NCBI GenBank assembly: GCA_030834165.1
Contig: JAURFU010000015.1
Coordinates: forward strand, 1 to 40,514
From: Verrucomicrobiota bacterium
Lineage (GTDB): Bacteria > Verrucomicrobiota > Verrucomicrobiia > Opitutales > UBA953
DNA: 40,514 nt
Direction of reading: 5' to 3'
In this document: piece after piece, positions 9,904-19,170 of the stretch
Layout: each line of letters begins with the position of its first letter
How positions within the stretch are numbered: position 1 is the stretch's first letter
The notes under the pieces: generated by a model
What the model saw: the letters and a program-made list of their open reading frames with translations, nothing else
Told to the model about the DNA's origin: nothing
The model's database searches: none
Made by a program: the position numbers and the translations under genes

Positions 9904-9946
9904 GGCCTAGCTTAGGCCGCCGGCATCGAATAAATCGATGTCCGGC
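9904..9946 (-). other. Two tandem stem-loops between nagA and the DUF2339 gene
   Basis: The first is GGCCTA-GCT-TAGGCC at 9904-9918 (perfect 6-bp stem). The second, at 9919-9946, pairs GCCGGCATCGA with TCGATGTCCGGC around a five-base loop, with a single-base bulge. Neither is followed by a T-run on the minus strand, so they are not canonical intrinsic terminators. They could slow or process the nagBA transcript or mark a leader for the DUF2339 gene. Confidence 0.45.
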
Positions 9947-9951
9947 CCGGC

Positions 9952-11109
9952 TCAGACCACCCGACTTCCCCGCAGCCAGACCCCGGCGACGGCAGGAATG
10001 GAATTCGAGCCATCCCAGCGTAGGGCCACGAGGTCAGCCGGCCGCCCGGCCGCCAGCACCCCCCTGCCCCTGACCTGACGGCCGGGCGACGAGGTCATCA
10101 AGGCAAGGGCTTCGCCCAGACTGAGTCCGACCTGATTCACCAAGACCGGGATGGATGCGAGCAAGGGCAAGGCGGCGCCGGCCAGATAATGACCGGTGCC
10201 GTCATCGATGGCCAGGAATCCGTCCTCACGCAGGACGACCTTGCCGCCGACCGGCGTCTCATACTTTCCGGGCCCCATGCCGCCGAGGGCGACGGTGTCG
10301 GAAACGACCAAGGAGCGCCCCGGCCCCTTGGCCCTCGACATGACCTTCAGCTGCGCCGGGGTCAGATGGTGTCCGTCGGCGATGAACATCGCCGTGAGCC
10401 GGTCATCGGCCAGCTGCGGCCAGAGATGATTATGACGACGGTTGAGCATGGCATGCGAGCCGTTGCCAAGGTGCGTCGAAAGGCTCGCGCCTGCCTCGAC
10501 CGCGGCGGCGATCTGCGCGGCATCCGCGGAGGTATGACCGAGGGAGACGGTGACGCCCGCCTTCACGAGATGACGGACGTAAGCCGGCGCTTCGGGCCAA
10601 TGCGGAGAAAGCGTGACGAGCTTCACCAAGCCACCGGCGGCCTGCTGCCAGCGATCGAACTCGGCGACCGAGGGCGGACGCACGTCGGCGGCGGGATGCG
10701 CCCCACGCGGTCCGTCCTCGGGCGCGATATGCGGGCCTTCGACATGGATACCCGCGACCATCGCCGCGACTTCCGGATGCTGCTCGCAGGACTCACGGAT
10801 CGTCCGGAGGGCTGCGATGATGCGGGCCTCGGGAGCGGTGATGACCGTGGGCAGGAAAGTCGTGACGCCGACCTTGAGCAGAGCCTGGCAGAGCGCGCGG
10901 ACCGTCGCGACATCAAGGGTCAGTCCGTTGAGATCATGCCCGGCGTATCCGTTGACCTGCAGGTCGACGAGCCCCGCGCTGAGCCATTGCGTTTCGCCAT
11001 GCGCGGCGGGCTCGACGGCAGTGACCAGCCCTCCGGCCGTCGTGACGACGATGGCTCCGCCCGTCGCCGGATCTCGGCCCAAGATGCGCTGGGAGGAACC
11101 GGCGGACAC
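9952..11109 (-). CDS. nagA: N-acetylglucosamine-6-phosphate deacetylase
   Basis: NagA removes the acetyl group from GlcNAc-6-P, giving GlcN-6-P for NagB. The product has the amidohydrolase fold with SAGLVDLQVNGYAGHDLNG near the N-terminus, AGIHVEGPHI (metal ligand Glu region), SLGHTSADA, STHLGNGSHAMLNRRH, FIADGHHLTP and VVSDTVALGGMGPG with the catalytic Asp. The usual THLFNAM motif is replaced by a longer THLGNGSHAM version, suggesting a divergent NagA branch. I place the start at GTG 11109, two bases after the nagB stop; an earlier in-frame codon at 11160 would add 17 residues overlapping nagB. Product about 385 residues, normal for NagA. It is co-transcribed with nagB. Confidence 0.9.
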   Translation of the reverse strand: MSAGSSQRILGRDPATGGAIVVTTAGGLVTAVEPAAHGETQWLSAGLVDLQVNGYAGHDLNGLTLDVATVRALCQALLKVGVTTFLPTVITAPEARIIAALRTIRESCEQHPEVAAMVAGIHVEGPHIAPEDGPRGAHPAADVRPPSVAEFDRWQQAAGGLVKLVTLSPHWPEAPAYVRHLVKAGVTVSLGHTSADAAQIAAAVEAGASLSTHLGNGSHAMLNRRHNHLWPQLADDRLTAMFIADGHHLTPAQLKVMSRAKGPGRSLVVSDTVALGGMGPGKYETPVGGKVVLREDGFLAIDDGTGHYLAGAALPLLASIPVLVNQVGLSLGEALALMTSSPGRQVRGRGVLAAGRPADLVALRWDGSNSIPAVAGVWLRGSRVV

Positions 11110-11111
11110 GT

Positions 11112-11852
11112 TCAGCGGGTCAGTTCGGAAGCCGAGGCGAGATCGAGGTGCAGCGTGCAATCCGCATGCTGCTGGACGACGGAGGCCGGACAGGTCGGGG
11201 TGACCGGTCCTTCGACGGTGCCCTTCACGGCCGCGGCCTTACGCTTGTCCGGCACGGAAAGGATGATGCACGCGCTCTTCATGATCTGGCAGATGGACAT
11301 CGAGATCGCCTGCTTGGGCACGTCATCGAAGGTCGGGAACCAGCCTTCGCCGAACTGCTGCTGGCGGCAGGCATGGTCCAGGTTCACCACTATATAAGGC
11401 GCCTCAGTGGTGAAATCCGCGGGCGGGTCGTTGAAGGCGAGGTGCGAATTCTCGCCGATGCCCGCGAAACAAAGGTCGATCGGACATGCGGCGATGCGCT
11501 CGTTGAGCCGCTTGATTTCGGCTGCGAGATCCTTGGCGTCGCCGTCGACGGGGACGAACTCCGGCGCGACGGGCAGCTGGCTCACGAAACGCTCGCGCAG
11601 GTATTTGCGGAAGCTGGCGCCATGCGACTCCGGCAGGCCGACGTATTCGTCGAGATGGAAGACCGTGATGCGGGACCAATCGATGCCGGGCTCCTTGACG
11701 AGATACTTGAGCGTCTCGAACTGGCTGGCGCCGGTGGCGACGATGATGTTCACGCGGGCCTTGCGGACCAGCGCCTCGCGGAGCAGCTTCGCCCCCTGGG
11801 TCGAGGCCGCCGAACCCATGGCGGCGGCGTCCTGGTGGATTTGGATCTTCAT
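11112..11852 (-). CDS. nagB: Glucosamine-6-phosphate deaminase (NagB/6-phosphogluconolactonase family)
   Basis: NagB converts GlcN-6-P to fructose-6-P and ammonia, linking amino-sugar breakdown to glycolysis. The 246-residue product shows IIVATGASQFETL (phosphate-binding loop), ITVFHLDEYVGLP with the catalytic Asp, and CFAGIGENSHLAFNDPP. In E. coli NagB the last motif reads GIGxDGHxxFNEP, so the Asp-Gly before the catalytic His is replaced by Asn-Ser while the His is kept. This fits a divergent sugar-phosphate isomerase branch rather than 6-phosphogluconolactonase, given the adjacent nagA. The ATG at 11852 is 79 bp downstream of the DUF1552 gene on the same strand. The nagA start follows its stop by two bases. 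Confidence 0.88.
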   Translation of the reverse strand: MKIQIHQDAAAMGSAASTQGAKLLREALVRKARVNIIVATGASQFETLKYLVKEPGIDWSRITVFHLDEYVGLPESHGASFRKYLRERFVSQLPVAPEFVPVDGDAKDLAAEIKRLNERIAACPIDLCFAGIGENSHLAFNDPPADFTTEAPYIVVNLDHACRQQQFGEGWFPTFDDVPKQAISMSICQIMKSACIILSVPDKRKAAAVKGTVEGPVTPTCPASVVQQHADCTLHLDLASASELTR

Positions 11853-11931
11853 GGCGGGGTGGGACGCAGAGTGCCGCCGACGCCGCCTCCGGGCAAGCGT
11901 CTAACCGCAAGGATCAGGCAGGAATGGCCGA

Positions 11932-13272
11932 TCAGCCGACCATGTCCAGACCACGGAGCGTGCCCGTCGACGAGGCGAACTTGTCCGCCTCGATGCCCAT
12001 GCGCCGCAGCATCGAGACATAGAGGTTGGGCAGCGGGTAATTGTTCTGGGTGTCGAAGACGTGATGCTGGCCGTGCCTGAAGCCTCCGCCCATGAGCAGG
12101 GTCGGGAGGTTCGTGGTCACGTGGGTGCTGGCGTTGCCGAGGTTGCTGCCGTAAAGGATCATCGTCCGGTCGAGGAGCGACTGACCGTCTTCCTTGGCCG
12201 ACTTGAGGTCCGTCATCAGCTTGGCGAGCAGCGTCATGTGCATGCTGTCGATCTGCTTCAGCTGCTCGAGCTTCTTGGCCGACTTGCCGTGGTGGGAAAG
12301 GCTGTGGTAGCCGTCGGTGGTCGTGTGGACGTGGTCGATGTCGAGCGCCGGGGTGTTGACGCTGTCCAGCATGAGCGTGACGGCGCGCGAGGAGTCGGTC
12401 TCGAAGCACAGGCGGGCCATGTCGTACATCAGGCGGACCTTGTCCATGTACTCCTTAGGCGTGCCGGGATCGCGCGGAGCGGCCGTCTTGGCGACCGGGC
12501 GCGGCTTACGCTCCCACTCGCGGGACATCTGCATGCGCTGTTCGAGTTCGCGGACGCTCGTGAAATACTGGTCGAGGCGGTCGCGGTCGGTCGCGCCCAT
12601 GGTGCGACGAAGTTCGCCGGCCTGGCCGCCGACGGCGTCCAGGATGCTCTGGCCCAGCTGGAGGCGACGCTCCTGCGCCTTCACCTCGGCTTCGGAGCCG
12701 CCCATGAACATCCTGCGGAAGACCTCGGAAGCGCGCTCCTCGGTCGGGATCATCACGCCGCCGGCCGTCCAAGAAAGGCTGCGCGAACCGCGGGCGCAGT
12801 TCACGCCCAGCGTCATCGAAGGGAAGCGGGTGAGGTGCCCGATGCGTTCGGCCATGAACTGGTCGAGGGAGATCGTATTACGGAAGCCGCCGCTGCTCGG
12901 GTGCGGCGCCGCGGTCAGGAAGCAGTTGTCGGCCGGGTGGCCGCCGTCGACATCAGGGTGCGAGACGCCGGAGAAGACGCTGAAGTCCTCGCGATGCGCC
13001 TGCAGGAGTTCGAGATAGGCGGACGGTTTGTAGTCACGCCCCTTGCCCGTCGGGAAGAAGTAGTCCGGGACCAGGCCGAGGTTATTGCAGATACCCAGCA
13101 TGCGGCGCGGCTTGGCAGCCGGAGCCGGCGCCGCCGCGAAGGCCGGAGTCATCGACTCGAGCATCGGCAGCGCCAGGAGGACGCCCGTGCCGGCGAGGAA
13201 ACGACGACGGGAGACGGCGCGCTTGAACGCGACGTAAGGGGCGTCAGCCGGACGGAAAGACGGGGTGGCCAT
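11932..13272 (-). CDS. DUF1552 secreted protein with twin-arginine signal
   Basis: The start is taken at ATG 13272 ([20 protein letters not shown]), giving 446 residues; a longer open frame upstream overlaps the preceding gene and lacks family similarity. Residues about 21-47 form a Tat-type signal ([19 protein letters not shown] followed by an Ala-rich cleavage region). The body matches the DUF1552 family, with [64 protein letters not shown] and a C-terminal [22 protein letters not shown]1552 proteins typically accompany DUF1592 cytochromes in PVC bacteria; their function is not established. The upstream DUF1592 gene ends 13 bp before this start, so the two form an operon. Tat export fits the tatC gene elsewhere in the window. 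Confidence 0.9.
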   Translation of the reverse strand: MATPSFRPADAPYVAFKRAVSRRRFLAGTGVLLALPMLESMTPAFAAAPAPAAKPRRMLGICNNLGLVPDYFFPTGKGRDYKPSAYLELLQAHREDFSVFSGVSHPDVDGGHPADNCFLTAAPHPSSGGFRNTISLDQFMAERIGHLTRFPSMTLGVNCARGSRSLSWTAGGVMIPTEERASEVFRRMFMGGSEAEVKAQERRLQLGQSILDAVGGQAGELRRTMGATDRDRLDQYFTSVRELEQRMQMSREWERKPRPVAKTAAPRDPGTPKEYMDKVRLMYDMARLCFETDSSRAVTLMLDSVNTPALDIDHVHTTTDGYHSLSHHGKSAKKLEQLKQIDSMHMTLLAKLMTDLKSAKEDGQSLLDRTMILYGSNLGNASTHVTTNLPTLLMGGGFRHGQHHVFDTQNNYPLPNLYVSMLRRMGIEADKFASSTGTLRGLDMVG

Positions 13273-13285
13273 AGGAAGGTAAGAC

Positions 13286-15850
13286 CTACTTATTGAGGAA
13301 AAGTTCGCTGGAAACAAGCCCGTGGACGAGTTCCCGCACCCCGTAACGGCCAGGCTTGGCCCGATCCAGGATGGCCTCGACCTTGGGGCGGTCCGCGAAG
13401 CCGACCGGCGACCCCGTCGCATAGACCGTGAAAAGACCGACCAGGTTGCGCGCCAGCTGGCGCTCGTCGGCGGCGACGATCTGCTTGAATTCGCGGATGT
13501 CCTTGAACGGCTTGCCATCGAGGTCTCCGTAGGATTCCACGGCGAGCGCGTTGTGGAAGGCGAACTGCTGGCCGTTCTTGCCGACACCGACCTCGGGCGT
13601 CTTGCCGTCCAGCGCGCGGTAACGCTCCCGGAAGCCGCCCATGACGTCGAAGCTCTCCAGGGCGAAACCCGGCGGGTCGATCTTGGTATGACAGGAAGAA
13701 CAGGACTCGAGCGTGCGGTGCTTCTCGAGCTGCTGGCGGATGGTCACGGCGCCACGCGTGTCGGGCTCGACCGCGGGCACGCTGGGCGGCGGGGGCGGCG
13801 GCTTGCGGCCGAGGATGCGCTCCATGATCCAGGCGCCGCGCACGACGGGGGAGGTCGTGGTGCCGTTGGCGGTGACCTTGAGGACCGCGGCCTGCGTCAT
13901 GAAACCGCCGCGCACGCTGCCTGCCGGCAGGGCGACCTTGCGCAGCTGGACGCCCTCGACGGGCGGAAGCTGGTAGAGCGCGGCCAGCCGTTCGTTGACG
14001 AAGACGTAATCCGCGGCGACGACCTCGCGGGCGGGACGATTCGCGCGGACCAGTTCGCCGAACGTGAGGTGGCTTTCGTCGCGGGCGGACTCGAGCAGAT
14101 GATCGTCCAGGTAATAATCAGGATACAGGAGGCTGTCGGGGTCGTTCGCCCCGGCCTTGCGGAGGTCGAGCCAGTAATCCGCGAAGCTCGTGGTGAAACG
14201 TTCCGAACGCGGATCGGCGAGGAGCCGGTCGGTCTGGGCACGCAGGACCTCGGGGTCGCGCAGCTTGCCGGCGGCGGCCAGCGCGCGCAGTTCCGCGTCG
14301 GGCGGCGAGTTCCAGAGGAAATAGGCGAGGCGGGTCGCGACGGCATGGTCGTCGAGCGGACCCGGCGCCTCGCGGAGATAAAGGTATGACGGCGAGCAGA
14401 GCACCGCGGTATAGCCGGCGAACATCGCCTCGGCGAAGCTGCTGCCCGAAGCCAGCGCCCCGCGGATCACGGGCAGGAAACGCGCTTCCTCCGCGGCGGA
14501 CACGGGGCGACGATAGGCCAGACGGACGAAACGGCGCAGGAGACGTTCGGCGTCGGCCGCCGGATCCTTCGGCACGACGACGTACGGCAGAGCCCCGCCT
14601 TTCACCGGCTTGGCCGGCAGGTCGTCGAACAAGACGGCGTAAGGGGCGGCGGGCCACTGAGGAGACAGCGGCCCCTTGACGTCGATCCAGCGCATGACCA
14701 GGCCGGGCTGACCTTCGGGCGTGGCGAGGGGATTCTGCGCGCGCGAGGCGCCGGGACGGGAACGGAAGAAGCGGGTGACGTCGATCTGGATGCTCTCGCC
14801 GGCCTTGAGGTAGACGTCCAGTTCGGCGACGGTGACGTCGGCGCCGAGGTCGATCGTGCCGATGCGGCGCAGCACGCGCGGAGGGGTCAGCGCATAGACC
14901 GTCACCGGCTCGGGTCGTCGTCCCTTGCTGATGTTGTCGAGGTCGGGAATCTGCCAGCGGACCTTGCCCTTGGACTTCGTCGTACCGGGACCGACCCAGA
15001 CCGAGTGGCCGCAGAGCTTCACGAGGTAACGTCCGGACTGCGGCGCGCGGAAGGTGCCGAAGAAAGGCTCCACGGGCTCGTAGGAACCGTGGACGACGCC
15101 GACGCCTTCTTCGTCGCGCAAAGCCGGGTTGGACTTCCCCACCGTCGCCGGGGCGCGACCGGCGCGGACCTCAGGCTGACCGACGAAGCCGAGAGTTGGG
15201 AACGTCGCGCGTTCGGGCGACTGATTGAACTCGGAGAACTTCATCCGGCCCACGTAACCGCCCTGCTGGCGGGCGTAATGGCGGTGGCTCTTGCTTTCGT
15301 CCGGAGCGACCGAAGAGACGAACGCCGAGCGCAGGGCCTCTTCCGCCGCGGAGAGGTAACGCTGCATCTGGACATGCGAGACATCCAAGGCCGCGCCGGT
15401 CTTGTTGAAGCGATGCGCGTCGGTGTCCTCGGGCAGGGACTCCTTGATGTCGAGCCACGGCGCCCGGAGCAGGTCGCGGAGGGCGTTCTCATACTCGAAG
15501 CGGTTCATGCGGCGTTCGACCGAACGCCCCTCCGCCGCGATGCGCGCGGCATCCTGCTTCGCCAGCGACGCCGCGAGCCCGCCGAGGTAGGCCGACTGCT
15601 GGCCGGCTTCGGGGCGCGCCTTCTTCTTCGGCGGCATCTCGCCGGAAGCGACGCGGTCATGGACCTTGGTCCAGACCTCGAAGGCACGTCGGTCGGAAAG
15701 GTCGGGCTTCAGCGTCGTCAGATCCAGGCCGCCTTTCTTGACCTCGCCGTCATGGCACTCGACGCAATGCTTCTCCAGGAACGGCGCGACCTGCGCGCGC
15801 GCGCACCAGGGCGAAAAAGCCAGCAACAGGGCGAGAAGACGGACGTTCAT
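13286..15850 (-). CDS. DUF1592-type cytochrome protein (PSCyt1/DUF1587/DUF1592/DUF1588/DUF1585 architecture)
   Basis: The start is taken at ATG 15850, which opens a signal peptide ([20 protein letters not shown]); the product is 854 residues. A c-type heme motif CVECH appears directly after the signal (about residues 29-33). It is followed by KKGGLDL, then SGEMPPKKK, typical of planctomycete cytochrome C (PSCyt1) domains. [15 protein letters not shown] matches DUF1587, the central block [20 protein letters not shown] matches DUF1595/1592, and [19 protein letters not shown] near residue 725 is the DUF1588 region with a second CxxCH. A DUF1585-like end ([10 protein letters not shown]) closes it. 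The protein should be periplasmic and may transfer electrons; substrate unknown. It is co-transcribed with the DUF1552 gene 13 bp downstream. Confidence 0.9.
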   Translation of the reverse strand: MNVRLLALLLAFSPWCARAQVAPFLEKHCVECHDGEVKKGGLDLTTLKPDLSDRRAFEVWTKVHDRVASGEMPPKKKARPEAGQQSAYLGGLAASLAKQDAARIAAEGRSVERRMNRFEYENALRDLLRAPWLDIKESLPEDTDAHRFNKTGAALDVSHVQMQRYLSAAEEALRSAFVSSVAPDESKSHRHYARQQGGYVGRMKFSEFNQSPERATFPTLGFVGQPEVRAGRAPATVGKSNPALRDEEGVGVVHGSYEPVEPFFGTFRAPQSGRYLVKLCGHSVWVGPGTTKSKGKVRWQIPDLDNISKGRRPEPVTVYALTPPRVLRRIGTIDLGADVTVAELDVYLKAGESIQIDVTRFFRSRPGASRAQNPLATPEGQPGLVMRWIDVKGPLSPQWPAAPYAVLFDDLPAKPVKGGALPYVVVPKDPAADAERLLRRFVRLAYRRPVSAAEEARFLPVIRGALASGSSFAEAMFAGYTAVLCSPSYLYLREAPGPLDDHAVATRLAYFLWNSPPDAELRALAAAGKLRDPEVLRAQTDRLLADPRSERFTTSFADYWLDLRKAGANDPDSLLYPDYYLDDHLLESARDESHLTFGELVRANRPAREVVAADYVFVNERLAALYQLPPVEGVQLRKVALPAGSVRGGFMTQAAVLKVTANGTTTSPVVRGAWIMERILGRKPPPPPPSVPAVEPDTRGAVTIRQQLEKHRTLESCSSCHTKIDPPGFALESFDVMGGFRERYRALDGKTPEVGVGKNGQQFAFHNALAVESYGDLDGKPFKDIREFKQIVAADERQLARNLVGLFTVYATGSPVGFADRPKVEAILDRAKPGRYGVRELVHGLVSSELFLNK

Positions 15851-15872
15851 GGGAAAGGTAAGCATATGACAC

Positions 15873-15929
15873 CGGCAACCCCCAGAAGTTGCCGAAGCAA
15901 GCCGCTCGGCAATAGTAAGTTGTGCCGAG
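15873..15929. other. Two inverted repeats in the DUF1592-comM divergent spacer
   Basis: CGGCAAC/GTTGCCG (15873-15879 with 15888-15894, 8-base loop) and CTCGGCA/TGCCGAG (15905-15911 with 15923-15929, 11-base loop) lie in the 136-bp spacer. Both would be in the 5' leader of the DUF1592 operon if transcription starts near comM; neither has a T-tract in the right place. They could be operators or leader stems. I see no convincing promoter hexamers. The remaining spacer up to the comM ATG at 15987 has no clear Shine-Dalgarno. Confidence 0.3.
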
Positions 15930-15986
15930 AAAAGCACCCCATGGCTCGGAGGTTGTCCCCGGCCGGGCTTCGGCCTGCCCTCCCCC

Positions 15987-17507
15987 ATGCTTTCCATCAT
16001 CCGTTCGGCCGCCTTGGTCGGAGTCGAAGCCGTCCCGGTCGAGATCGAAGTGAACACCGGCGAGAAAGGCGAACTCGGCCTCTGGCTGGTCGGCCTGCCC
16101 GACGCCGCGGTCAAGGAATCCGAGGAACGCGTCCAGTCCGCCCTCCAGAACAGCGGCCTGCGGCTCCCGGAGACGCGCACGACGATCAACCTCGCCCCGG
16201 GCGACCTGAAGAAGGAAGGCGCGATCTACGACCTGCCGATCGCCCTCGGCATCGCGGCGTCCACGGGTCAGCTCGACCGCGCGTTCCTGCGGCATTACCT
16301 CATCGCCGGCGAACTCGGCCTGAGCGGCGCGACCCGTCCCCTCCGCGGCGGCGTGGCGATGGCGATCCTGGCCCGGAAGTCAGGACTCCGCGGCGTCATC
16401 CTGCCCAGGGCCTCGGCCGAGGAAGCCGCGCTCGTGGGCGGCGTCGAAGCCATCCCCGCCGACACGTTGGACGGAACCTTGCGCTTCCTCACCGGTGAAC
16501 AGCGGGTCACGCCCCTCTCACCCCCGCCGGCGGAGACGGCCGTCCCTGACGGTCAGCCGGACTTCGCGGAGGTGAAAGGCCAGCTGGCGGTTCGGCGGGC
16601 GGTGGAGGTAGCCGCGGCCGGCGGACATAACCTGCTCATGATCGGCCCGCCTGGTTCAGGGAAATCGCTCATCGCGAAGCGCATCCCGACCATCCTGCCT
16701 CGCCCGGATGCCGAAGAATTCCTCGAGATCCTCGGCGTGCATTCCGCCGCCGGCACGGGCCTCGCCGAAGGACGGCGCGGATGGCAGAGGCCGTTCCGCT
16801 CGCCGCACCACACCATCAGCGACATCGGCCTCATCGGCGGCGGCAGCATCCCCGGGCCCGGCGAAGTCTCGCTGGCGCACCTCGGCGTGCTCTTCCTCGA
16901 CGAGCTGCCGGAGTTCCGACGCTCGGCCTTGGAGGTGCTCCGTCAGCCGCTCGAGGACGGACAGGTCACGGTCTCGCGCGCGGCGGCCAAGGTCACGCTG
17001 CCCTCCCGGCTGATGCTCGTCGCAGCGATGAATCCTTGTCCCTGCGGACATCTCGGCGACCGTCGACGCGAATGTCGCTGCTCGCCGACGCAGGTGCGCA
17101 AATACCGCGGCAAGGTCTCGGGTCCGCTCCTGGACCGCATCGACATCCAGGTCGAGGCGCCCGCGCTGACGCTGGAAGAACTGCGCGACGCCGCGCCGGG
17201 CGAGGCCTCGGCGGCGATGCGCGCCCGGGTCGAAGCCGCGCGGGAACGGCAGCGGCGGCGGTTCGGCGCACGGGCCGGCGGCTGCAACGCGCTGCTCGGC
17301 GGCCGGGAACTCCGCGAATACTGCGCCCTCGAGCGGGCACAGGGCGACCTTCTGCAACAGGCCATGGAGAAACTCGGCCTTTCGGCCCGGGCTTACGACC
17401 GCATCCTGCGGGTGGCCAGGACCATCGCCGACCTCGCCGAGACGGACCGCATCGCCACGGCACATCTGCTGGAGGCCATCCATTACCGTTCCTTGGACCG
17501 GCAATGA
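15987..17507 (+). CDS. comM: YifB/ComM family AAA+ ATPase (Mg chelatase-like)
   Basis: ComM is a hexameric branch-migration helicase that extends integration of transformed DNA in naturally competent bacteria; it is also present in species not known to be competent. The 506-residue product is full length. An N-terminal Lon-like S5 domain (about 1-170) shows [16 protein letters not shown] and [13 protein letters not shown]. The AAA+ core has Walker A GPPGSGKS (near 220), [10 protein letters not shown], Walker [11 protein letters not shown] and the sensor region [12 protein letters not shown] cysteine-rich insert ([16 protein letters not shown]) and the C-terminal [18 protein letters not shown] are family hallmarks. 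It stands alone before a ThuA-domain gene. The PilX/GspK-like gene at the far end is the only other hint of pili or competence. Confidence 0.95.
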   Translation: MLSIIRSAALVGVEAVPVEIEVNTGEKGELGLWLVGLPDAAVKESEERVQSALQNSGLRLPETRTTINLAPGDLKKEGAIYDLPIALGIAASTGQLDRAFLRHYLIAGELGLSGATRPLRGGVAMAILARKSGLRGVILPRASAEEAALVGGVEAIPADTLDGTLRFLTGEQRVTPLSPPPAETAVPDGQPDFAEVKGQLAVRRAVEVAAAGGHNLLMIGPPGSGKSLIAKRIPTILPRPDAEEFLEILGVHSAAGTGLAEGRRGWQRPFRSPHHTISDIGLIGGGSIPGPGEVSLAHLGVLFLDELPEFRRSALEVLRQPLEDGQVTVSRAAAKVTLPSRLMLVAAMNPCPCGHLGDRRRECRCSPTQVRKYRGKVSGPLLDRIDIQVEAPALTLEELRDAAPGEASAAMRARVEAARERQRRRFGARAGGCNALLGGRELREYCALERAQGDLLQQAMEKLGLSARAYDRILRVARTIADLAETDRIATAHLLEAIHYRSLDRQ

Positions 17508-17553
17508 AAACACTCGCCCGTCCTCGGGAAAACCGTCCAATGAAGGCCTCCCC

Positions 17554-18603
17554 ATGAAATCCCTGCTCAAGCTCGGGCTCTTCAGCCTGCTCGCCCTCCT
17601 CACCCTGCCCCTCGGGGCCGCGGACAAGATCCGCGTCCTGATCCTCGACGGCCGCAACAACCACGACTGGATCCGCACCACCGCGTCCACCAAGGCCACG
17701 CTCGAGGCCACGGGACGCTTCGTCGTGACCGTCGCCACCGCCCCCGCGGGCTTCGCGAAGCCCAAGCCCGCCCGCCCCAAGCCCGGTGACGCCGCCGCCA
17801 AGAAGGCCTTCGACGCCGCGATGAAGGAGTGGAACGCCGAGGAGGCCGCCTTCGTGCAGGCCCACGCCGCCGAATGGGAGCAGTGGGCACCGAAGTTCGC
17901 CGACCACCAGGTCATCGTGAACAACTACAACGGTCCGGAATGGGGCACCGCGATGAAGGACTCCTTCACTGAGTTCGTCATGAACGGCGGCGGCCTCGTC
18001 AACGTGCACGCCGCGAACAACGCCTTCACCGGCTGGGACAACTTCAACGAGATGATCTGCTGCGGCTGGCGCGGCGCCACCTTCGGCAAGCGCATCGCCG
18101 TGGACGACAAGACCGGCCAGGCCGTCGCGCTCGTCGACGCCGAGGAGAAGATCCAGGACAAGGGCTTCGGCTCCGGCCACGGACCCAAGCACGTCTTCAG
18201 CCTCAAGACCCGCGACGCCGCCCACCCGATCATGCAGGGCCTGCCCGCGGAGTGGCTCCACGCCACCGACGAGCTCTACCACCGCATGCGCGGCAGCGCC
18301 GACCACATGCACGTGCTCTCGAGCTCCTTCTCCAAGCCGGAGTTCGGCGGCACCGACATGCATGAGCCGATGGTCTGGTACGCCCCCTTCAACAAGGGTC
18401 GCGTGGTCACGACCTCCATGGGCCACATCATGTCCGCGGACACCAGCCACGACGCCCTGCACTGCGTGGGCTTCCAGACCATCCTCGCCCGCTCCACCGA
18501 GTGGGCCGCGACGGGCAAGGTCACCCTGCCCGTGCCGGAAGGCTTCCCGACCCTCGAGAAGACGAGCGTCATCGAGCCCTCCAAGGTCAACTGGAAGAAG
18601 TAA
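17554..18603 (+). CDS. Secreted ThuA-domain protein (trehalose-utilisation family fold)
   Basis: The 349-residue product begins with a signal peptide (MKSLLKLGLFSLLALLTLPL, cleavage near GAA-DK) and then the ThuA-like class I glutamine-amidotransferase fold. That fold shows RVLILDGRNNHDWIRTTAST, VNNYNGPEWG, GGGLVNVHAANNAFTGWDNF and a conserved HPIMQGLP, with a C-terminal VVTTSMGHIM. A lysine/proline/alanine-rich insertion (about 66-95) is unusual and may be a surface loop. ThuA domains in PVC bacteria often accompany sugar oxidoreductases and cytochromes; the reaction is not established. The gene lies 46 bp after comM on the same strand and ends at a strong intrinsic terminator. Confidence 0.87.
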   Translation: MKSLLKLGLFSLLALLTLPLGAADKIRVLILDGRNNHDWIRTTASTKATLEATGRFVVTVATAPAGFAKPKPARPKPGDAAAKKAFDAAMKEWNAEEAAFVQAHAAEWEQWAPKFADHQVIVNNYNGPEWGTAMKDSFTEFVMNGGGLVNVHAANNAFTGWDNFNEMICCGWRGATFGKRIAVDDKTGQAVALVDAEEKIQDKGFGSGHGPKHVFSLKTRDAAHPIMQGLPAEWLHATDELYHRMRGSADHMHVLSSSFSKPEFGGTDMHEPMVWYAPFNKGRVVTTSMGHIMSADTSHDALHCVGFQTILARSTEWAATGKVTLPVPEGFPTLEKTSVIEPSKVNWKK

Positions 18604-18621
18604 GCCTCCGAACCGTCCCCC

Positions 18622-18652
18622 GAAGGCCCGCGCAAGCGGGCCTTCTGCTTTT
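18622..18652 (+). terminator. Intrinsic terminator of the ThuA-domain gene
   Basis: A perfect 10-bp stem (GAAGGCCCGC at 18622-18631, GCGGGCCTTC at 18636-18645) with a GCAA tetraloop is followed by TGCTTTT. It lies 18 bp after the stop at 18603 and reaches the stop of the convergent gluconokinase gene. On the opposite strand the stem is not followed by T residues, so it acts mainly on the plus strand. Confidence 0.9.
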
Positions 18653-19164
18653 CAGGCGAAGCGCCGCATGGCCACGGCCACGGTCGCGCAGATCTGCTCC
18701 GGCGAAAGGCTGATGCTGACGCGCAGGCAACGCTCGGTGGCGAGGTTCGGCCGCTCGAGCGTGGCGAGCTGGCTGCCCAGCAGCCCCGGCGGCATGAAGT
18801 GACCCTTGCGGGCGTCAAGGCGCGCCTGCAGCAGCTCCTGGCTGCCGTCGAGGAAGACGAAGAAGAGGTCTGGGTCGCCTTGGCGCAGACGATCCCGGTA
18901 GGCCAGCTTCAGCGCGGAACAGGTGACGACCATCGCCTCGCCCCGGGATTTCCCTTCGGCGAGCCGATCGGCCATGGCCGCGAGCCAGCCCGCGCGGTCT
19001 TCGTCCGTCAACGGAACGCCCGAACTCATCTTCGCGACGTTGGCCGCCGGATGGAAGACGTCGGCCTCGATGAGCGTCGCGCCGGTGCGCCGGGCGTACA
19101 GCTCGGCGACGGTGCTCTTGCCGCAGCCGCAGACGCCCATGAAGACGAGGTTCGGGTGCGCCAT
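18652..19164 (-). CDS. gntK: Gluconokinase (shikimate-kinase-like fold)
   Basis: GntK phosphorylates D-gluconate to 6-phosphogluconate for the Entner-Doudoroff or pentose phosphate pathway. The 170-residue product is typical in length and shows the P-loop FMGVCGCGKSTVAELYA, the substrate region EADVFHPAANVAKMSSGVPL, DRAGWL, VVTCSALKLAYRDRLR and the lid KGHFMPPGLLGSQLATLE, all close to the GntK consensus. It is last of a minus-strand set (sulfatase, Gfo/Idh oxidoreductase, gntK), 6 bp after the oxidoreductase. That suggests it phosphorylates gluconate or a related aldonate made in this pathway. No gluconate transporter is adjacent. Confidence 0.94.
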   Translation of the reverse strand: MAHPNLVFMGVCGCGKSTVAELYARRTGATLIEADVFHPAANVAKMSSGVPLTDEDRAGWLAAMADRLAEGKSRGEAMVVTCSALKLAYRDRLRQGDPDLFFVFLDGSQELLQARLDARKGHFMPPGLLGSQLATLERPNLATERCLRVSISLSPEQICATVAVAMRRFA

Positions 19165-19170
19165 CGCCGC

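Noticed and set aside
11110-11160. The upstream NagA start at 11160
   Set aside because: It would overlap nagB by about 49 bases and add residues with no NagA similarity; GTG 11109 fits a two-base gap.
13273-13587. N-terminal extension of the DUF1552 gene
   Set aside because: The extra 105 residues are Ser/Arg-rich, overlap the end of the DUF1592 gene and precede the Tat signal, which must be near the start.
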